Shown in pieces: positions 1-7,664 of a stretch of DNA of 64,000 nt. Made by a program: the position numbers and the translations under genes. Every line of letters begins with the position of its first letter. Position 1 is the first letter of the stretch. The notes under the pieces are model-generated. The model was not told where the DNA came from and searched no databases. It was given only the letters and a program-made list of their open reading frames with translations. Source of the DNA: an uncultured Bacteroidota bacterium (GTDB lineage Bacteria > Bacteroidota > Bacteroidia > Chitinophagales > LD1); assembly GCA_903861145.1 (NCBI GenBank), contig CAIOTH010000065.1, forward strand, positions 42,883-106,882, written 5' to 3'.

Positions 1-272
1 TTGCTATTGAGCCATCGGTGGTATTGATGGATGAGCCTTCATCGGCGTTAGATCCGATTTCAAGTGCAAAAATCGAAGAATTGATTTGGGAGTTAAAGGC
101 AAAATATACCATACTTATAGTAACCCATAATATGCAACAGGCGTCACGGGTAAGCGATAGAACTGCCTTTTTCTATTTGGGAGAATTAGTTGAGTATGAC
201 GATACAAAAACAATATTTACCAACCCTAAAAAAGAAAGAACACAAAATTATATAACAGGAAGATTTGGATAG
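1..272 (+). CDS. pstB: Phosphate ABC transporter ATP-binding protein PstB (3' end only)
   Basis: The gene is cut by the left edge and only about 90 C-terminal residues are present, readable in frame from base 3. They include the Walker B motif with its catalytic Glu followed by the D-loop ([16 protein letters not shown]) and the switch His ([12 protein letters not shown]). The C-terminal sequence [20 protein letters not shown] is characteristic of PstB. PstB is the cytoplasmic ATPase that drives high-affinity phosphate import through PstCA. A phoU gene follows after 79 bases, the usual pst-phoU order, which supports PstB over other ABC ATPases. The first two thirds, including Walker A and the signature motif, lie outside the window. 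Confidence 0.93.
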   Translation, partial: AIEPSVVLMDEPSSALDPISSAKIEELIWELKAKYTILIVTHNMQQASRVSDRTAFFYLGELVEYDDTKTIFTNPKKERTQNYITGRFG

Positions 273-351
273 TAGAATTGAGCAATAGGCTCTTATTCCT
301 ATCTTCCGTAATTCAACTTACTATAAAATACCTAATACTGAACTTAACAAA

Positions 352-1017
352 ATGGGACATTTAGATAACGAAATAACATCGCTTAAAAATAATTTGATAG
401 AAATGTTTTTGCTGGTGCAAAAGCAATTGCGCAAGAGCGTACACGCTTTGCATACGCTCGATAAAAACCTTGCGCGCGAGGTGTTAGTTAACGAAAGAAG
501 AGTAAATGCTGAAGAGCTTAAAATTGACAAGGATTGCGAAAACTTTGTTGCCCTGTTTAATCCGGTTGCCATTGACCTTAGGTTTGTATTTGCGGCCTTT
601 AAAATAAACTCGCACCTGGAAAGTATTGGCGATAGCGCCAAAGGAATTTCGAAGTTTGTTTTGGAAATGGACACACAGTTTGACGAGCAATTGTTGAAGG
701 AGATCCAGATAGAAAGGATGTATGAATTGGTTAACAACATGATTGAAGACAACATAAACTCTTTAAGAAATGACGACACTACACAAGCCAGGCTGGTGTT
801 TAGTACCGATGTTGAAGTTGATTTAATAAACCGGAAAGCCACTTCTGTGGTGGCGAATCATTTAGCTAAAGGCAATACAAATGCAACACCATTACTTAAT
901 CTCATTTCAATCATTAGAAGAATTGAGCGCGTGGGTGACCTTAGTTCTAATATTGCCGAAGAAATAATTTTTTACATGGAGGCAAAAGTGCTTAAGCACG
1001 AGAAAGAAAAAGGATAA
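352..1017 (+). CDS. phoU: Phosphate signalling regulator PhoU
   Basis: This 221-residue protein has the usual PhoU length and two-repeat helical architecture. Each repeat carries the metal-binding E-x3-D signature: E90-S-I-G-D94 in the first and E192-R-V-G-D196 in the second. PhoU family proteins sit at the membrane with the Pst transporter, restrain phosphate uptake and pass the phosphate status to the PhoR kinase. The gene lies between pstB and a histidine kinase, probably in one transcription unit, which fits that role. The ATG at 352 is well placed and the length is typical. Confidence 0.95.
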   Translation: MGHLDNEITSLKNNLIEMFLLVQKQLRKSVHALHTLDKNLAREVLVNERRVNAEELKIDKDCENFVALFNPVAIDLRFVFAAFKINSHLESIGDSAKGISKFVLEMDTQFDEQLLKEIQIERMYELVNNMIEDNINSLRNDDTTQARLVFSTDVEVDLINRKATSVVANHLAKGNTNATPLLNLISIIRRIERVGDLSSNIAEEIIFYMEAKVLKHEKEKG

Positions 1018-1033
1018 ACAACAGGTACCGGCC

Positions 1034-1055
1034 TTTATTCATTTTTATGAATAAA
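1034..1055 (+). terminator. AT-rich hairpin between phoU and the kinase gene
   Basis: A perfect 9-base-pair AT-rich stem (TTTATTCAT / ATGAATAAA) encloses a TTTT loop in the 61-base phoU-kinase gap. It is too AT-rich and lacks a clean T-run for a strong intrinsic terminator. It could attenuate transcription or protect an mRNA end. Function is inferred. Confidence 0.3.
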
Positions 1056-1078
1056 TTTACCCGATAACCATACCGACC

Positions 1079-2119
1079 TTGGATAAATATTCACCACGAA
1101 CGCTTACCATTTTATTTTCTGTATTGTTGGCAACTTTTGTCAGCCTGATAGATTTGTATTTCGAAGCTTCATTGTTACACTTCATCACAATATTCGTTCT
1201 TGTAACGGCTGCGGCTTCATACTTATTATATTATGTGGTTGATGTTTACCTGCGTAACCGTATAAAGCTGGTTTACAAAATCATTCACCAGTTTAAGCTG
1301 AACAAAAACTTAAAGGATTCGATAGGCGACAACGTAAGTGATGACCCGCTAAGCGAAATGGAAACGCAGGTTAAGGATTGGGTTACTGATAAGAGCAAGG
1401 AAATTGAAGACCTGAAAAAGCTGGAGCAATTCCGTAAAGAGTTTTTGGCCAATTTATCGCACGAACTTAAAACACCGATATTCAATATCCAGGGTTACGT
1501 TCACACTTTATTGGATGGCGCTATGGATGAACCCGAAGTGATGAAACACTTTTTAGAGCGTACCGCTAAAAGTATTGATAGGTTAAATAACCTGGTTGAC
1601 GATTTGGATGAGATTTCGAAAATAGAGCGGGGCGAGGTGGCCATGGTAAAAGAGATTTTTGATATTACCCAACTGGTTAAGGAAGTATTTGAATCGATGG
1701 AATTGAAGGCCGTTAAGCAGGGTATTGCGGTAAGTATTAGTAAGGGTTTTGAAAAGCCGTTTTTTGTTAATGCAGATAAGGAGAAGATACGCCAGGTAAT
1801 TACAAACCTTATTGATAATTCGATTAAGTACGGCCGTTTGAATGGTGAAACCAGCGCCAGCTTTTTTGATATGGACGATAATATTTTGATTGAAATTACC
1901 GACAACGGCATTGGTATTAGCGAAGAGCATTTACCGCGGTTGTTTGAGCGATTTTACAGGATTGATAAGCACCGTTCGCGCGAGCAGGGAGGTACCGGTT
2001 TAGGGCTTGCTATTGTTAAACACATTATTGAAGCGCACGAGCAAACTATTAATGTGCGAAGCACTGTAGGGGTGGGCACTACTTTTGCGTTCACTTTGCA
2101 GAAGGCGAAGGAGAAATAA
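1079..2119 (+). CDS. PhoR-like sensor histidine kinase
   Basis: This 346-residue membrane kinase begins with two hydrophobic segments (about residues 8-28 and 33-56) joined by a very short loop. A cytoplasmic coiled region follows (85-120), then the HisKA dimerisation domain with the H-box FLANLSHELKTP (phospho-acceptor His128). The HATPase_c domain has an N-box (NLIDNSIKYG), a G1 box (ITDNGIGI), an F-box (LFERFYRID) and a G2 box (GGTGLGLAI). It has no periplasmic sensor domain or recognisable PAS domain, as in PhoR enzymes that sense through PstSCAB/PhoU. Position after pstB-phoU suggests phosphate control. No response regulator is present in the window. The start is a TTG at 1079, and no ATG upstream of the first membrane segment is available. 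Confidence 0.88.
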   Translation: MDKYSPRTLTILFSVLLATFVSLIDLYFEASLLHFITIFVLVTAAASYLLYYVVDVYLRNRIKLVYKIIHQFKLNKNLKDSIGDNVSDDPLSEMETQVKDWVTDKSKEIEDLKKLEQFRKEFLANLSHELKTPIFNIQGYVHTLLDGAMDEPEVMKHFLERTAKSIDRLNNLVDDLDEISKIERGEVAMVKEIFDITQLVKEVFESMELKAVKQGIAVSISKGFEKPFFVNADKEKIRQVITNLIDNSIKYGRLNGETSASFFDMDDNILIEITDNGIGISEEHLPRLFERFYRIDKHRSREQGGTGLGLAIVKHIIEAHEQTINVRSTVGVGTTFAFTLQKAKEK

Positions 2120-2122
2120 ATA

Positions 2123-2569
2123 TTAATGTTGGGTGGTTACCTGATAATAATATTGCAGTTGAAGAGCCCTACTTCTGGCAAGGTACAGATCAAAATATGC
2201 GTCGACATACCGCCACATTGTTCCATCCCTATCAAATAGGCTTTTTTGGTAAAGCAGTTTTTCATTACTTCGAAATTCTTCCCAACTGGTTTGAGATTTC
2301 AATAGTAATTGCGAGTCCTTAGCTGTGGCACATTGCTCGGACAAAAGTTTGTAATACATTTCCATCCGATCATTCCATGCTTTCTCTCCGTTAAGTGAAC
2401 AGCCTATGAGCCCCAAAGTGGAACCGTCGGCTTTAACACAAGCCAGGAACGTACTATCAATGGCTTTATAAGTGGTATCATCAAGCATAGGATCAATATC
2501 ACTGTTGTTCTGGGCAGAACCACGAACGCTACTCACGAACAACAATAGTGCAATAATATATTTCGCCAT
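2123..2569 (-). CDS. Secreted LprI-like (DUF1311-type) protein
   Basis: This small secreted protein has a signal peptide (MAKYIIALLLFVSSVRGSAQ). A helical domain follows with paired cysteines and the pattern of the lysozyme-inhibitor LprI/DUF1311 family: a conserved Cys, then about 40 residues later W-x-x-F/Y-R and an R-rich end (SWEEFRSNEKLLY, SRALQLQYY). The family is periplasmic or lipoprotein-like, and some members inhibit lysozyme. Activity here is not proven. An in-frame TTG at 2599 overlaps the stop of the upstream gene by 4 bases, but the ATG at 2569 gives a clean signal peptide and is preferred. It is probably co-transcribed with the DUF1905-like gene. Confidence 0.6.
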   Translation of the reverse strand: MAKYIIALLLFVSSVRGSAQNNSDIDPMLDDTTYKAIDSTFLACVKADGSTLGLIGCSLNGEKAWNDRMEMYYKLLSEQCATAKDSQLLLKSQTSWEEFRSNEKLLYQKSLFDRDGTMWRYVDAYFDLYLARSRALQLQYYYQVTTQH

Positions 2570-2595
2570 GCCTATAAAAGTGTCTGCTCTAAATT

Positions 2596-3048
2596 TCAAT
2601 TCAATTTCTCTTTCAATTTACCGATAGCCTTTTCCATTCTGCTAATACGGGTTTCTTCTTTCTTAGCATCGTTTATCCAAAGCACCCATTCCTTCTTGTG
2701 CGTGTAGCTCATTTTCTCAAACTGCTTTTCGAGTTTGTGTTTCTTCAATAACTTTTTAAAAGCTTCGGGCACATCAACAACGCGCTCTTCTTTGTCTTCA
2801 ACCAGCCAAATGTTTACGGTATCGCCAACGTCTTTCTTTATCTTTACCCTAATGGCTTTTAGCACCAGTATAAAGTGGAATGGCGTGCCATATTTAACCA
2901 TGGTACCACGGTAAGGCTCTCCATCAATGGTGGCTTTTATGGGTACTCGGCCTTTGCCGAATTCGTGTTGCACATCGTAAGGAAAAACCACATAGGCTCC
3001 TCCCCCATCACCGGCTTCCATCTTCCCTTTAAACTTATATTCCTTCAT
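2596..3048 (-). CDS. DUF1905 / YdeI-OmpD-associated-type protein
   Basis: This 150-residue cytoplasmic protein has two parts. Residues 1-90 match the DUF1905 beta-barrel fold (F-P-Y-D-V at about 23-27, then KATIDGEPYRGTMVKYG). Residues 95-150 match the YdeI/OmpD-associated helical tail: a long run from VPEAFKKLLKKH, then SYTHKKEWVLWINDAKKEETR, where K-E-x-x-x-W-I is the family hallmark. The two modules commonly occur fused. The biochemical role is unknown; YdeI homologues have been linked to resistance to cationic peptides. The ATG at 3048 is clear. Confidence 0.75.
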   Translation of the reverse strand: MKEYKFKGKMEAGDGGGAYVVFPYDVQHEFGKGRVPIKATIDGEPYRGTMVKYGTPFHFILVLKAIRVKIKKDVGDTVNIWLVEDKEERVVDVPEAFKKLLKKHKLEKQFEKMSYTHKKEWVLWINDAKKEETRISRMEKAIGKLKEKLN

Positions 3049-3059
3049 AGGTAAATTGT

Positions 3060-4148
3060 TTACTTAAAAGTATACGTTTTTTTGTTGCACCAAATCTTGG
3101 TTTCGTATGGCATTAGCGAATAGGTAACGGCTTCGTTGGTTAAGGTGTAGTTGCTTACTATCTGGTCGCTTACCTCAACTTGTTCGCCGTAATAAAAGGC
3201 TTTTAAACGGCCATCTAAATCCTGGTACACAACAACATCGTTATCAACCTTAAAGCTTAGCGGAATAAACCTTTCCAGCCAGTATTTCTTCCCCTTATAC
3301 CAGGCCCAGAAGTTGTTTCCCTTATCGGTATACACTAATAAATTTCGGCGCACCTGCCATCGGGCGGGCCGGTCATCCATCAAAACAGTTTCCTCGCCTT
3401 TATAATAAACTACCAACTGCTTTAAAGAGGATATGTAAGCAAAAAAATCTTTGCCAACCCGATACTCTGTTGGCGCGGGGGTTGATGTTTCATCCAGCAC
3501 CCCATCGTGATAAATTTTAAGGTTGTTATACTGATCAAAATACACCAACATGTTTTCTCCAACCTGGTAACTGGTGGGCTCATACGATTCCAAAACCTGC
3601 AATGAGCCCCCGTAAAACACTTTAAAATTGTTAGCCTGGTCCATATAGGCAAAAACGTTAGGCCCTATTTTAGGGTTTCGGATGGTAGCACCGCGCTCAA
3701 TCATTTGAGTTTGCCCTTCGAAAAAGGCATTCAATTCGCCCAAATCATTTTGCCAAACAATCAGGCTATCTGAATAATATAACCCATCAGTGCCTGGGGT
3801 AAACAGGGTTTCAAGCGTTTTAAATTCGCCATTGAACATCACCTTAATGAGGTTAAAATTTTGGTACAAAAACCAATTGTCGGTCATGTAATAGCTAGGG
3901 GTGTTATCGGTAACCGCGTAGGTTTTGCCCCTGTAATACACCTTTAAACGCCCGTTTTGACCCACGTAGGCCAAAATATTAGCGCGACCTATTTTGTACG
4001 AAAGAAGAGGCATGGCCTCCAGGTATTTTGATTCGCCCCCATCAAAAACATAAACATAATTATTGATGTCCTGAAACACGGTCATGCATTGGCTAAAAGC
4101 CGAGGAAGAAAAAAAAACACATAAAAGGCTATAAAAAATGCGTTTCAT
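3060..4148 (-). CDS. Secreted protein of ten 35-residue repeats, probable beta-propeller
   Basis: I do not recognise a named family. A signal peptide (residues 1-19, ending SSSAFSQ) is followed by a protein that is entirely repetitive. About nine full copies and one partial copy of a 35-residue unit run from residue 22 to the C terminus. The loose consensus is hydrophobic-hydrophobic-x-Y-x-D-x-x-N-x-L-K-V-x-Y-x-G, then about 8 residues, then P-x-x-Y-x-V-G-x-N. Each unit is predicted as four short beta-strands, so a secreted or periplasmic propeller is likely. It lacks a T9SS tail, lipobox and catalytic motif. It is the first gene of a minus-strand group, 11 bases upstream of the DUF1905 gene. 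Confidence 0.6.
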   Translation of the reverse strand: MKRIFYSLLCVFFSSSAFSQCMTVFQDINNYVYVFDGGESKYLEAMPLLSYKIGRANILAYVGQNGRLKVYYRGKTYAVTDNTPSYYMTDNWFLYQNFNLIKVMFNGEFKTLETLFTPGTDGLYYSDSLIVWQNDLGELNAFFEGQTQMIERGATIRNPKIGPNVFAYMDQANNFKVFYGGSLQVLESYEPTSYQVGENMLVYFDQYNNLKIYHDGVLDETSTPAPTEYRVGKDFFAYISSLKQLVVYYKGEETVLMDDRPARWQVRRNLLVYTDKGNNFWAWYKGKKYWLERFIPLSFKVDNDVVVYQDLDGRLKAFYYGEQVEVSDQIVSNYTLTNEAVTYSLMPYETKIWCNKKTYTFK

Positions 4149-4517
4149 AAATCTCTATATTTTATTGAAATTCAAGTTAATAGATCGAACACCCGTTCGA
4201 ATTACGGTTTAAACAGCGTTTTTTGAAAAAAATTGTTCCATTTATATGCAACCAATGCAACCCTTTGTAATATGAACCTGTCTATAGAATAAAGAACGCA
4301 ACAAAATACCAACTTTTTGATAGTTTCCCCAAACGCAAAATCCCTGCAGTAACATGTGGGGATTTTTGTTTTCAATCAAATAAATACAGTTTAACGCAAA
4401 GCACGCAAAGGTTAAATACAAAGAACACAAAGAATACATTTTTTATGGGGCTTTGTGTTTTTGCGTTAAACTCCATTAATAATGTAATTTTCAGCGGTGT
4501 ATTAATTTTAGCTTGCT
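4149..4517. other. Intergenic region with a long inverted repeat
   Basis: This 369-base divergent gap lies between the repeat-protein gene (minus) and the lactone oxidase gene (plus). It holds no plausible gene. It contains a small dyad (CGAACACCCGTTCG near 4188) and the imperfect inverted repeat listed separately at 4389-4471. Both flanking genes must be promoted from here, but no clear TAnnTTTG element was identified. Confidence 0.6.
4389..4471. repeat. Imperfect inverted repeat of AACGCAAAG / CTTTGTG type
   Basis: The left arm (4389-4410) starts GTTTAACGCAAA and ends GCACGCAAAG. The right arm (4451-4471) starts CTTTGTG and ends TTTTGCGTTAAAC. The arms pair along nearly their full 21-22 bases around a 40-base centre, which itself repeats AAAGAACACAAAG. 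A related direct repeat occurs at 27488-27531. This looks like a dispersed noncoding repeat family; its function is unknown. Confidence 0.65.
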
Positions 4518-5819
4518 TTGAAATCAACCCAAAACTATCGCTTTTTTAATTGGGCCCGTAACGAAAGTTGCTCGCCCAAAAACTACTTTCAGCCCGAAAC
4601 CGAGGAGGAATTGATTGAGATTATAAGGAGTCATCCCCAAATAAGGGTTACCGGCACAGGGCACTCATGGAATAAGATTTGCTTAACCGATGGTGCTCTT
4701 TTAAACTTCGATAACTTTAACAAAGTGCTGGACCTCGAAATACCCAAGTTGCAGGTAAAGGTGCAGCCCGGTATTAAACTTTGGCAATTAAACGAGTTTT
4801 TAGATAAACGAGGCCTAGCCTTAAAAAACCTGGGGTCAATATCAGATCAATCGGCTGCCGGGGCTATTAGCACCGGAACTCACGGCACAGGCATTAATTA
4901 TCAAATTTTGGGGTCGCAGATTGAGGAGTTTTGGATGATAAAAGCCGATGGTGAAAAGCTATTAATACACAAAGACCAGGATAAAGAATTGTTTGAGTTG
5001 GCCATGGTAAATTTGGGTTGCCTTGGCATTATTTCATCTGTCACCTTAAATGTAGTGCCAGCCTTTAACCTACATGACGTAACTACCATTAGAAATTTTG
5101 ACGAAGTAATTGATAATCTGGACGAGTTAGTGGCCAAGAGTGACCATTTTAAATTATGGTGGTTTCCGCATACCGAAAATGTAGTTGTGTACCAATACCG
5201 GCGCACACAAGAGGCAATAAACGATTCGAGGTTAAGGCAATGGTTTATGGAGGAACTGGTATCGGTAAATGCTTACCGGTTGATGTTGAAGATTGGGACA
5301 CTCAACCGCGACTGGAGAAGAAACATTAATAAAACCCTGGTGCAAAAATTCATTACACCACTTAACCGGATTGAAAAAAGCTTTAAGGTTTTTAATGTGC
5401 CCGAGCCACCCCTACATCGCGAAGCAGAATGGGCGTTCGATATATGCATCGCGAAAGACCTTTTACGCGACTATAAGAAGAGGATAAATGCATCAAAACA
5501 CCGTATTAACTTTTTGCAGGAGATACGCTTTACTAAGGCCGATGACTTTGCATTAAGCCCTTGTTATAAAAGAGATACCATTTGGCTGGGGGCTTATAAC
5601 GCCGATAACTTTGGCTGGGAAGATTTGCTGGCCGACTTTGAACTGATAGCAAAACAATATAAAGGCAGGCCGCATTGGGGCAAGGAATTTAGAAGTGTAG
5701 GCCATGACTACCTACAATCGGTTTACCCCAGGTTAAATGAGTTTAATGAGCTTAGGCAAAAACTAGATCCGGATAAAAAGTTTAGCAACGATTTTATAAA
5801 TAAGGTATTTGAAAATTAG
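4518..5819 (+). CDS. FAD-linked sugar-lactone oxidase (D-arabinono-1,4-lactone / L-gulonolactone oxidase family)
   Basis: This 433-residue flavoprotein has an N-terminal PCMH-type FAD domain: GTGHSWNKICLTDG near residue 46 and the FAD loop GAISTGTHGTG near 115. The C-terminal domain is of the D-arabinono-lactone-oxidase type and ends with the H-W-G-K motif (GRPHWGKEF) and YPRLNEFNELRQKLDPDKKF. Family members oxidise aldonolactones or polyols with O2 or another acceptor. The exact substrate cannot be read from sequence. The start is a TTG at 4518, since no ATG precedes the FAD-binding motif. A DUF4199 gene follows after about 20 bases and may be co-transcribed. Confidence 0.88.
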   Translation: MKSTQNYRFFNWARNESCSPKNYFQPETEEELIEIIRSHPQIRVTGTGHSWNKICLTDGALLNFDNFNKVLDLEIPKLQVKVQPGIKLWQLNEFLDKRGLALKNLGSISDQSAAGAISTGTHGTGINYQILGSQIEEFWMIKADGEKLLIHKDQDKELFELAMVNLGCLGIISSVTLNVVPAFNLHDVTTIRNFDEVIDNLDELVAKSDHFKLWWFPHTENVVVYQYRRTQEAINDSRLRQWFMEELVSVNAYRLMLKIGTLNRDWRRNINKTLVQKFITPLNRIEKSFKVFNVPEPPLHREAEWAFDICIAKDLLRDYKKRINASKHRINFLQEIRFTKADDFALSPCYKRDTIWLGAYNADNFGWEDLLADFELIAKQYKGRPHWGKEFRSVGHDYLQSVYPRLNEFNELRQKLDPDKKFSNDFINKVFEN

Positions 5820-5839
5820 TATCAACTAACAAAGAAGTG

Positions 5840-6316
5840 ATGAGCATTAAAATTGAATTTCGTTTCGCGGTACTAACTGCGCTGGTAATGCTTTTATGGC
5901 TGGTTATTGAATACGCCGTTGGCCTACAGGATACCTACGTATTTTTTCATCCCTATGTATCGATAGTGATGGCCACGCTTATCCCTTTAGGAACTTACCG
6001 GTTAGCCTTAATAGATAAGCTTGAACAAAAATTTGGTAAGCTGACTTTTACCCAGGCATTTATGAGTTGCCTTTTAATAACAGTATTTACCTGCATACTG
6101 ACCATACCCGTTCAACTGGCTTTTCTTAAATTCATAAATCCCGATTTTATTGAAACAATGATTTTGTATACCAGCAAAAACAGCAGGCACGGCGCTGAGC
6201 AGGCGGCCATGTTTTTTAACTTTAAAAGCTACATCGGCGAGTCGGTTCTTTTCACCCTTTTTATCGGGGTTATTGTAAGTATAATTTTAGCATTCAGAAT
6301 GCGTACCATAAAATAA
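5840..6316 (+). CDS. DUF4199-type four-helix membrane protein
   Basis: This 158-residue inner-membrane protein has about four hydrophobic segments (roughly residues 8-27, 38-56, 74-96 and 133-153). A long polar loop contains a basic patch and the phrase FNFKSYIGESVLF. Layout and length match the DUF4199 family, which is common in Bacteroidota and has no known function. The ATG at 5840 directly follows an in-frame GTG at 5837; ATG is preferred. It stands between the lactone oxidase and a YCII-like gene, all on the plus strand with short gaps. Confidence 0.6.
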   Translation: MSIKIEFRFAVLTALVMLLWLVIEYAVGLQDTYVFFHPYVSIVMATLIPLGTYRLALIDKLEQKFGKLTFTQAFMSCLLITVFTCILTIPVQLAFLKFINPDFIETMILYTSKNSRHGAEQAAMFFNFKSYIGESVLFTLFIGVIVSIILAFRMRTIK

Positions 6317-6322
6317 ATAACC

Positions 6323-6721
6323 ATGAAGCACACAAAAAACCTGCCCCTGGTCATCGTATTGTTGCTTTGTTTTATAGCGCAAAGTGCGCTGGCGCAGAAC
6401 AATAAATCTGCCGGCGATAACCTTAAGCCCTATTTTTTTGTGCTACTAAAAAAGGGCCCGCACCGCGACCAGGATTCGACCACCGCAGCTAAAATTCAAA
6501 AAGCGCATATGGATAATATTAACCGCATGGCAGCCTCGGGGAAACTAAATGTAGCCGGCCCCTTTTTAGATGAAGGCGATATGCGCGGCATCTTTATTTT
6601 CGATTCGGGCAACGAAGATGAGGTTAGAAAGCTGGTTGAAAACGACCCCGCCGTTAAAGCCGGTAGACTGACATACGAAATCCATCCCTGGATGACCGAG
6701 AAAGGCACTTGTTTTAAATAG
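6323..6721 (+). CDS. Secreted YCII-related domain protein
   Basis: This 132-residue protein has a cleavable signal peptide (residues 1-24, ending AQSALAQ). One YCII-related domain follows: YFFVLLKKGPHRDQD, then A-H-x-x-x-I/M-x-x-M-A-x-x-G-K-L, then AGPF(L)-x-x-G-x-x-x-G-I-F-I-F and a final VKAGRLTYEIHPWM. YCII domains form small ferredoxin-like dimers and are usually cytoplasmic. Secreted versions are frequent in Bacteroidota. Function is unknown. Confidence 0.75.
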   Translation: MKHTKNLPLVIVLLLCFIAQSALAQNNKSAGDNLKPYFFVLLKKGPHRDQDSTTAAKIQKAHMDNINRMAASGKLNVAGPFLDEGDMRGIFIFDSGNEDEVRKLVENDPAVKAGRLTYEIHPWMTEKGTCFK

Positions 6722-6827
6722 CGCCTTGCATTCTTAAGCCAGCCACTAACCAAAAATAAAAGCTTAAGTGTTACAGGCCAATACGAGTTACAATATTATT
6801 GCCATAAAAAACGTTTTAGCTAAAAAA

Positions 6828-7664
6828 GTGAAACAAATTTTTACCCTACTCATTTTTTGCTCGACCCTGATTTCTGCAACTACCAACAAGTTTAAATCTG
6901 AAAACAAGGAATTAACCAAGTTTTATGTTTATGTGCCACCTAAGGAATGGGGACATAAAGGGTTTTATATTTCTTCTATTGAAGTAACCAATAAACAGTA
7001 TAAAGATTTTTTGAACGACTTAAAGGCCAAAGGAGAAGTGGATAAATTAAAATTGGCGAAAGTAGACACCTCAAACTGGCTTAGCATTATTAGATATAAT
7101 GAGCCGGCAGCTTTTGAAGAGGACTACTTTCAACACCCCGCATACAGCGGCTATCCAGTAGTAAATATTTCAAAAAAAGGGGCTCTGCTATATTGCGAAT
7201 GGCTTACACAAAAGTACAATGCCACAGCAAAAATTAAAGTGCGATTTGACTTGCCAACCGAAGAACAGTGGGTGCAAGCAGCCAAGGGTGGAGATTCCAC
7301 TGCCAGATATCCCTGGAAAGGCGATTCAATAACTTATCAAAAAAGGGGCAAATGGTATAAACAGGATTTGGCTAATTACAGGCACAAAATGAACTTCCCC
7401 ACAACTATGACACTTCCTCACAACGACTTTGCCGATATCACTACTCCATCGTTTTCATACATGCCCAATGCCTATGGCATATACAACATGGCTGGCAACG
7501 TTGCCGAATTGCTAGCCGATAAAGACTATACCAAGGGCGGGAGTTGGTACTCAACTTCCGATATGATCTCAATTACCTCCATTGAGGAATACGCAGCCCA
7601 AGCCGGAAATAAGCCTTATATCGGTTTCAGGCCTGTAATGACTGTAATAAACCAGGATAATTAA
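6828..7664 (+). CDS. Formylglycine-generating-enzyme-like (SUMF1/FGE-sulfatase fold) secreted protein
   Basis: This protein has the FGE-sulfatase fold. Motifs in order are FYISSIEVTNKQYKDFLNDL (a typical E-V-T-N-x-x-Y start), PVVNISKKGALLYCEWL, RFDLPTEEQWVQAAKGG, YGIYNMAGNVAEL and the closing KGGSWYS and IGFRPV. True FGEs oxidise sulfatase cysteine, while many relatives (GldJ/GldK-like) are structural. No catalytic cysteine pair can be assigned, so the enzyme activity is doubtful. The frame is open from a GTG at 6768, but the GTG at 6828 gives a proper signal peptide (VKQIFTLLIFCSTLISA) and is chosen. Confidence 0.72.
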   Translation: MKQIFTLLIFCSTLISATTNKFKSENKELTKFYVYVPPKEWGHKGFYISSIEVTNKQYKDFLNDLKAKGEVDKLKLAKVDTSNWLSIIRYNEPAAFEEDYFQHPAYSGYPVVNISKKGALLYCEWLTQKYNATAKIKVRFDLPTEEQWVQAAKGGDSTARYPWKGDSITYQKRGKWYKQDLANYRHKMNFPTTMTLPHNDFADITTPSFSYMPNAYGIYNMAGNVAELLADKDYTKGGSWYSTSDMISITSIEEYAAQAGNKPYIGFRPVMTVINQDN

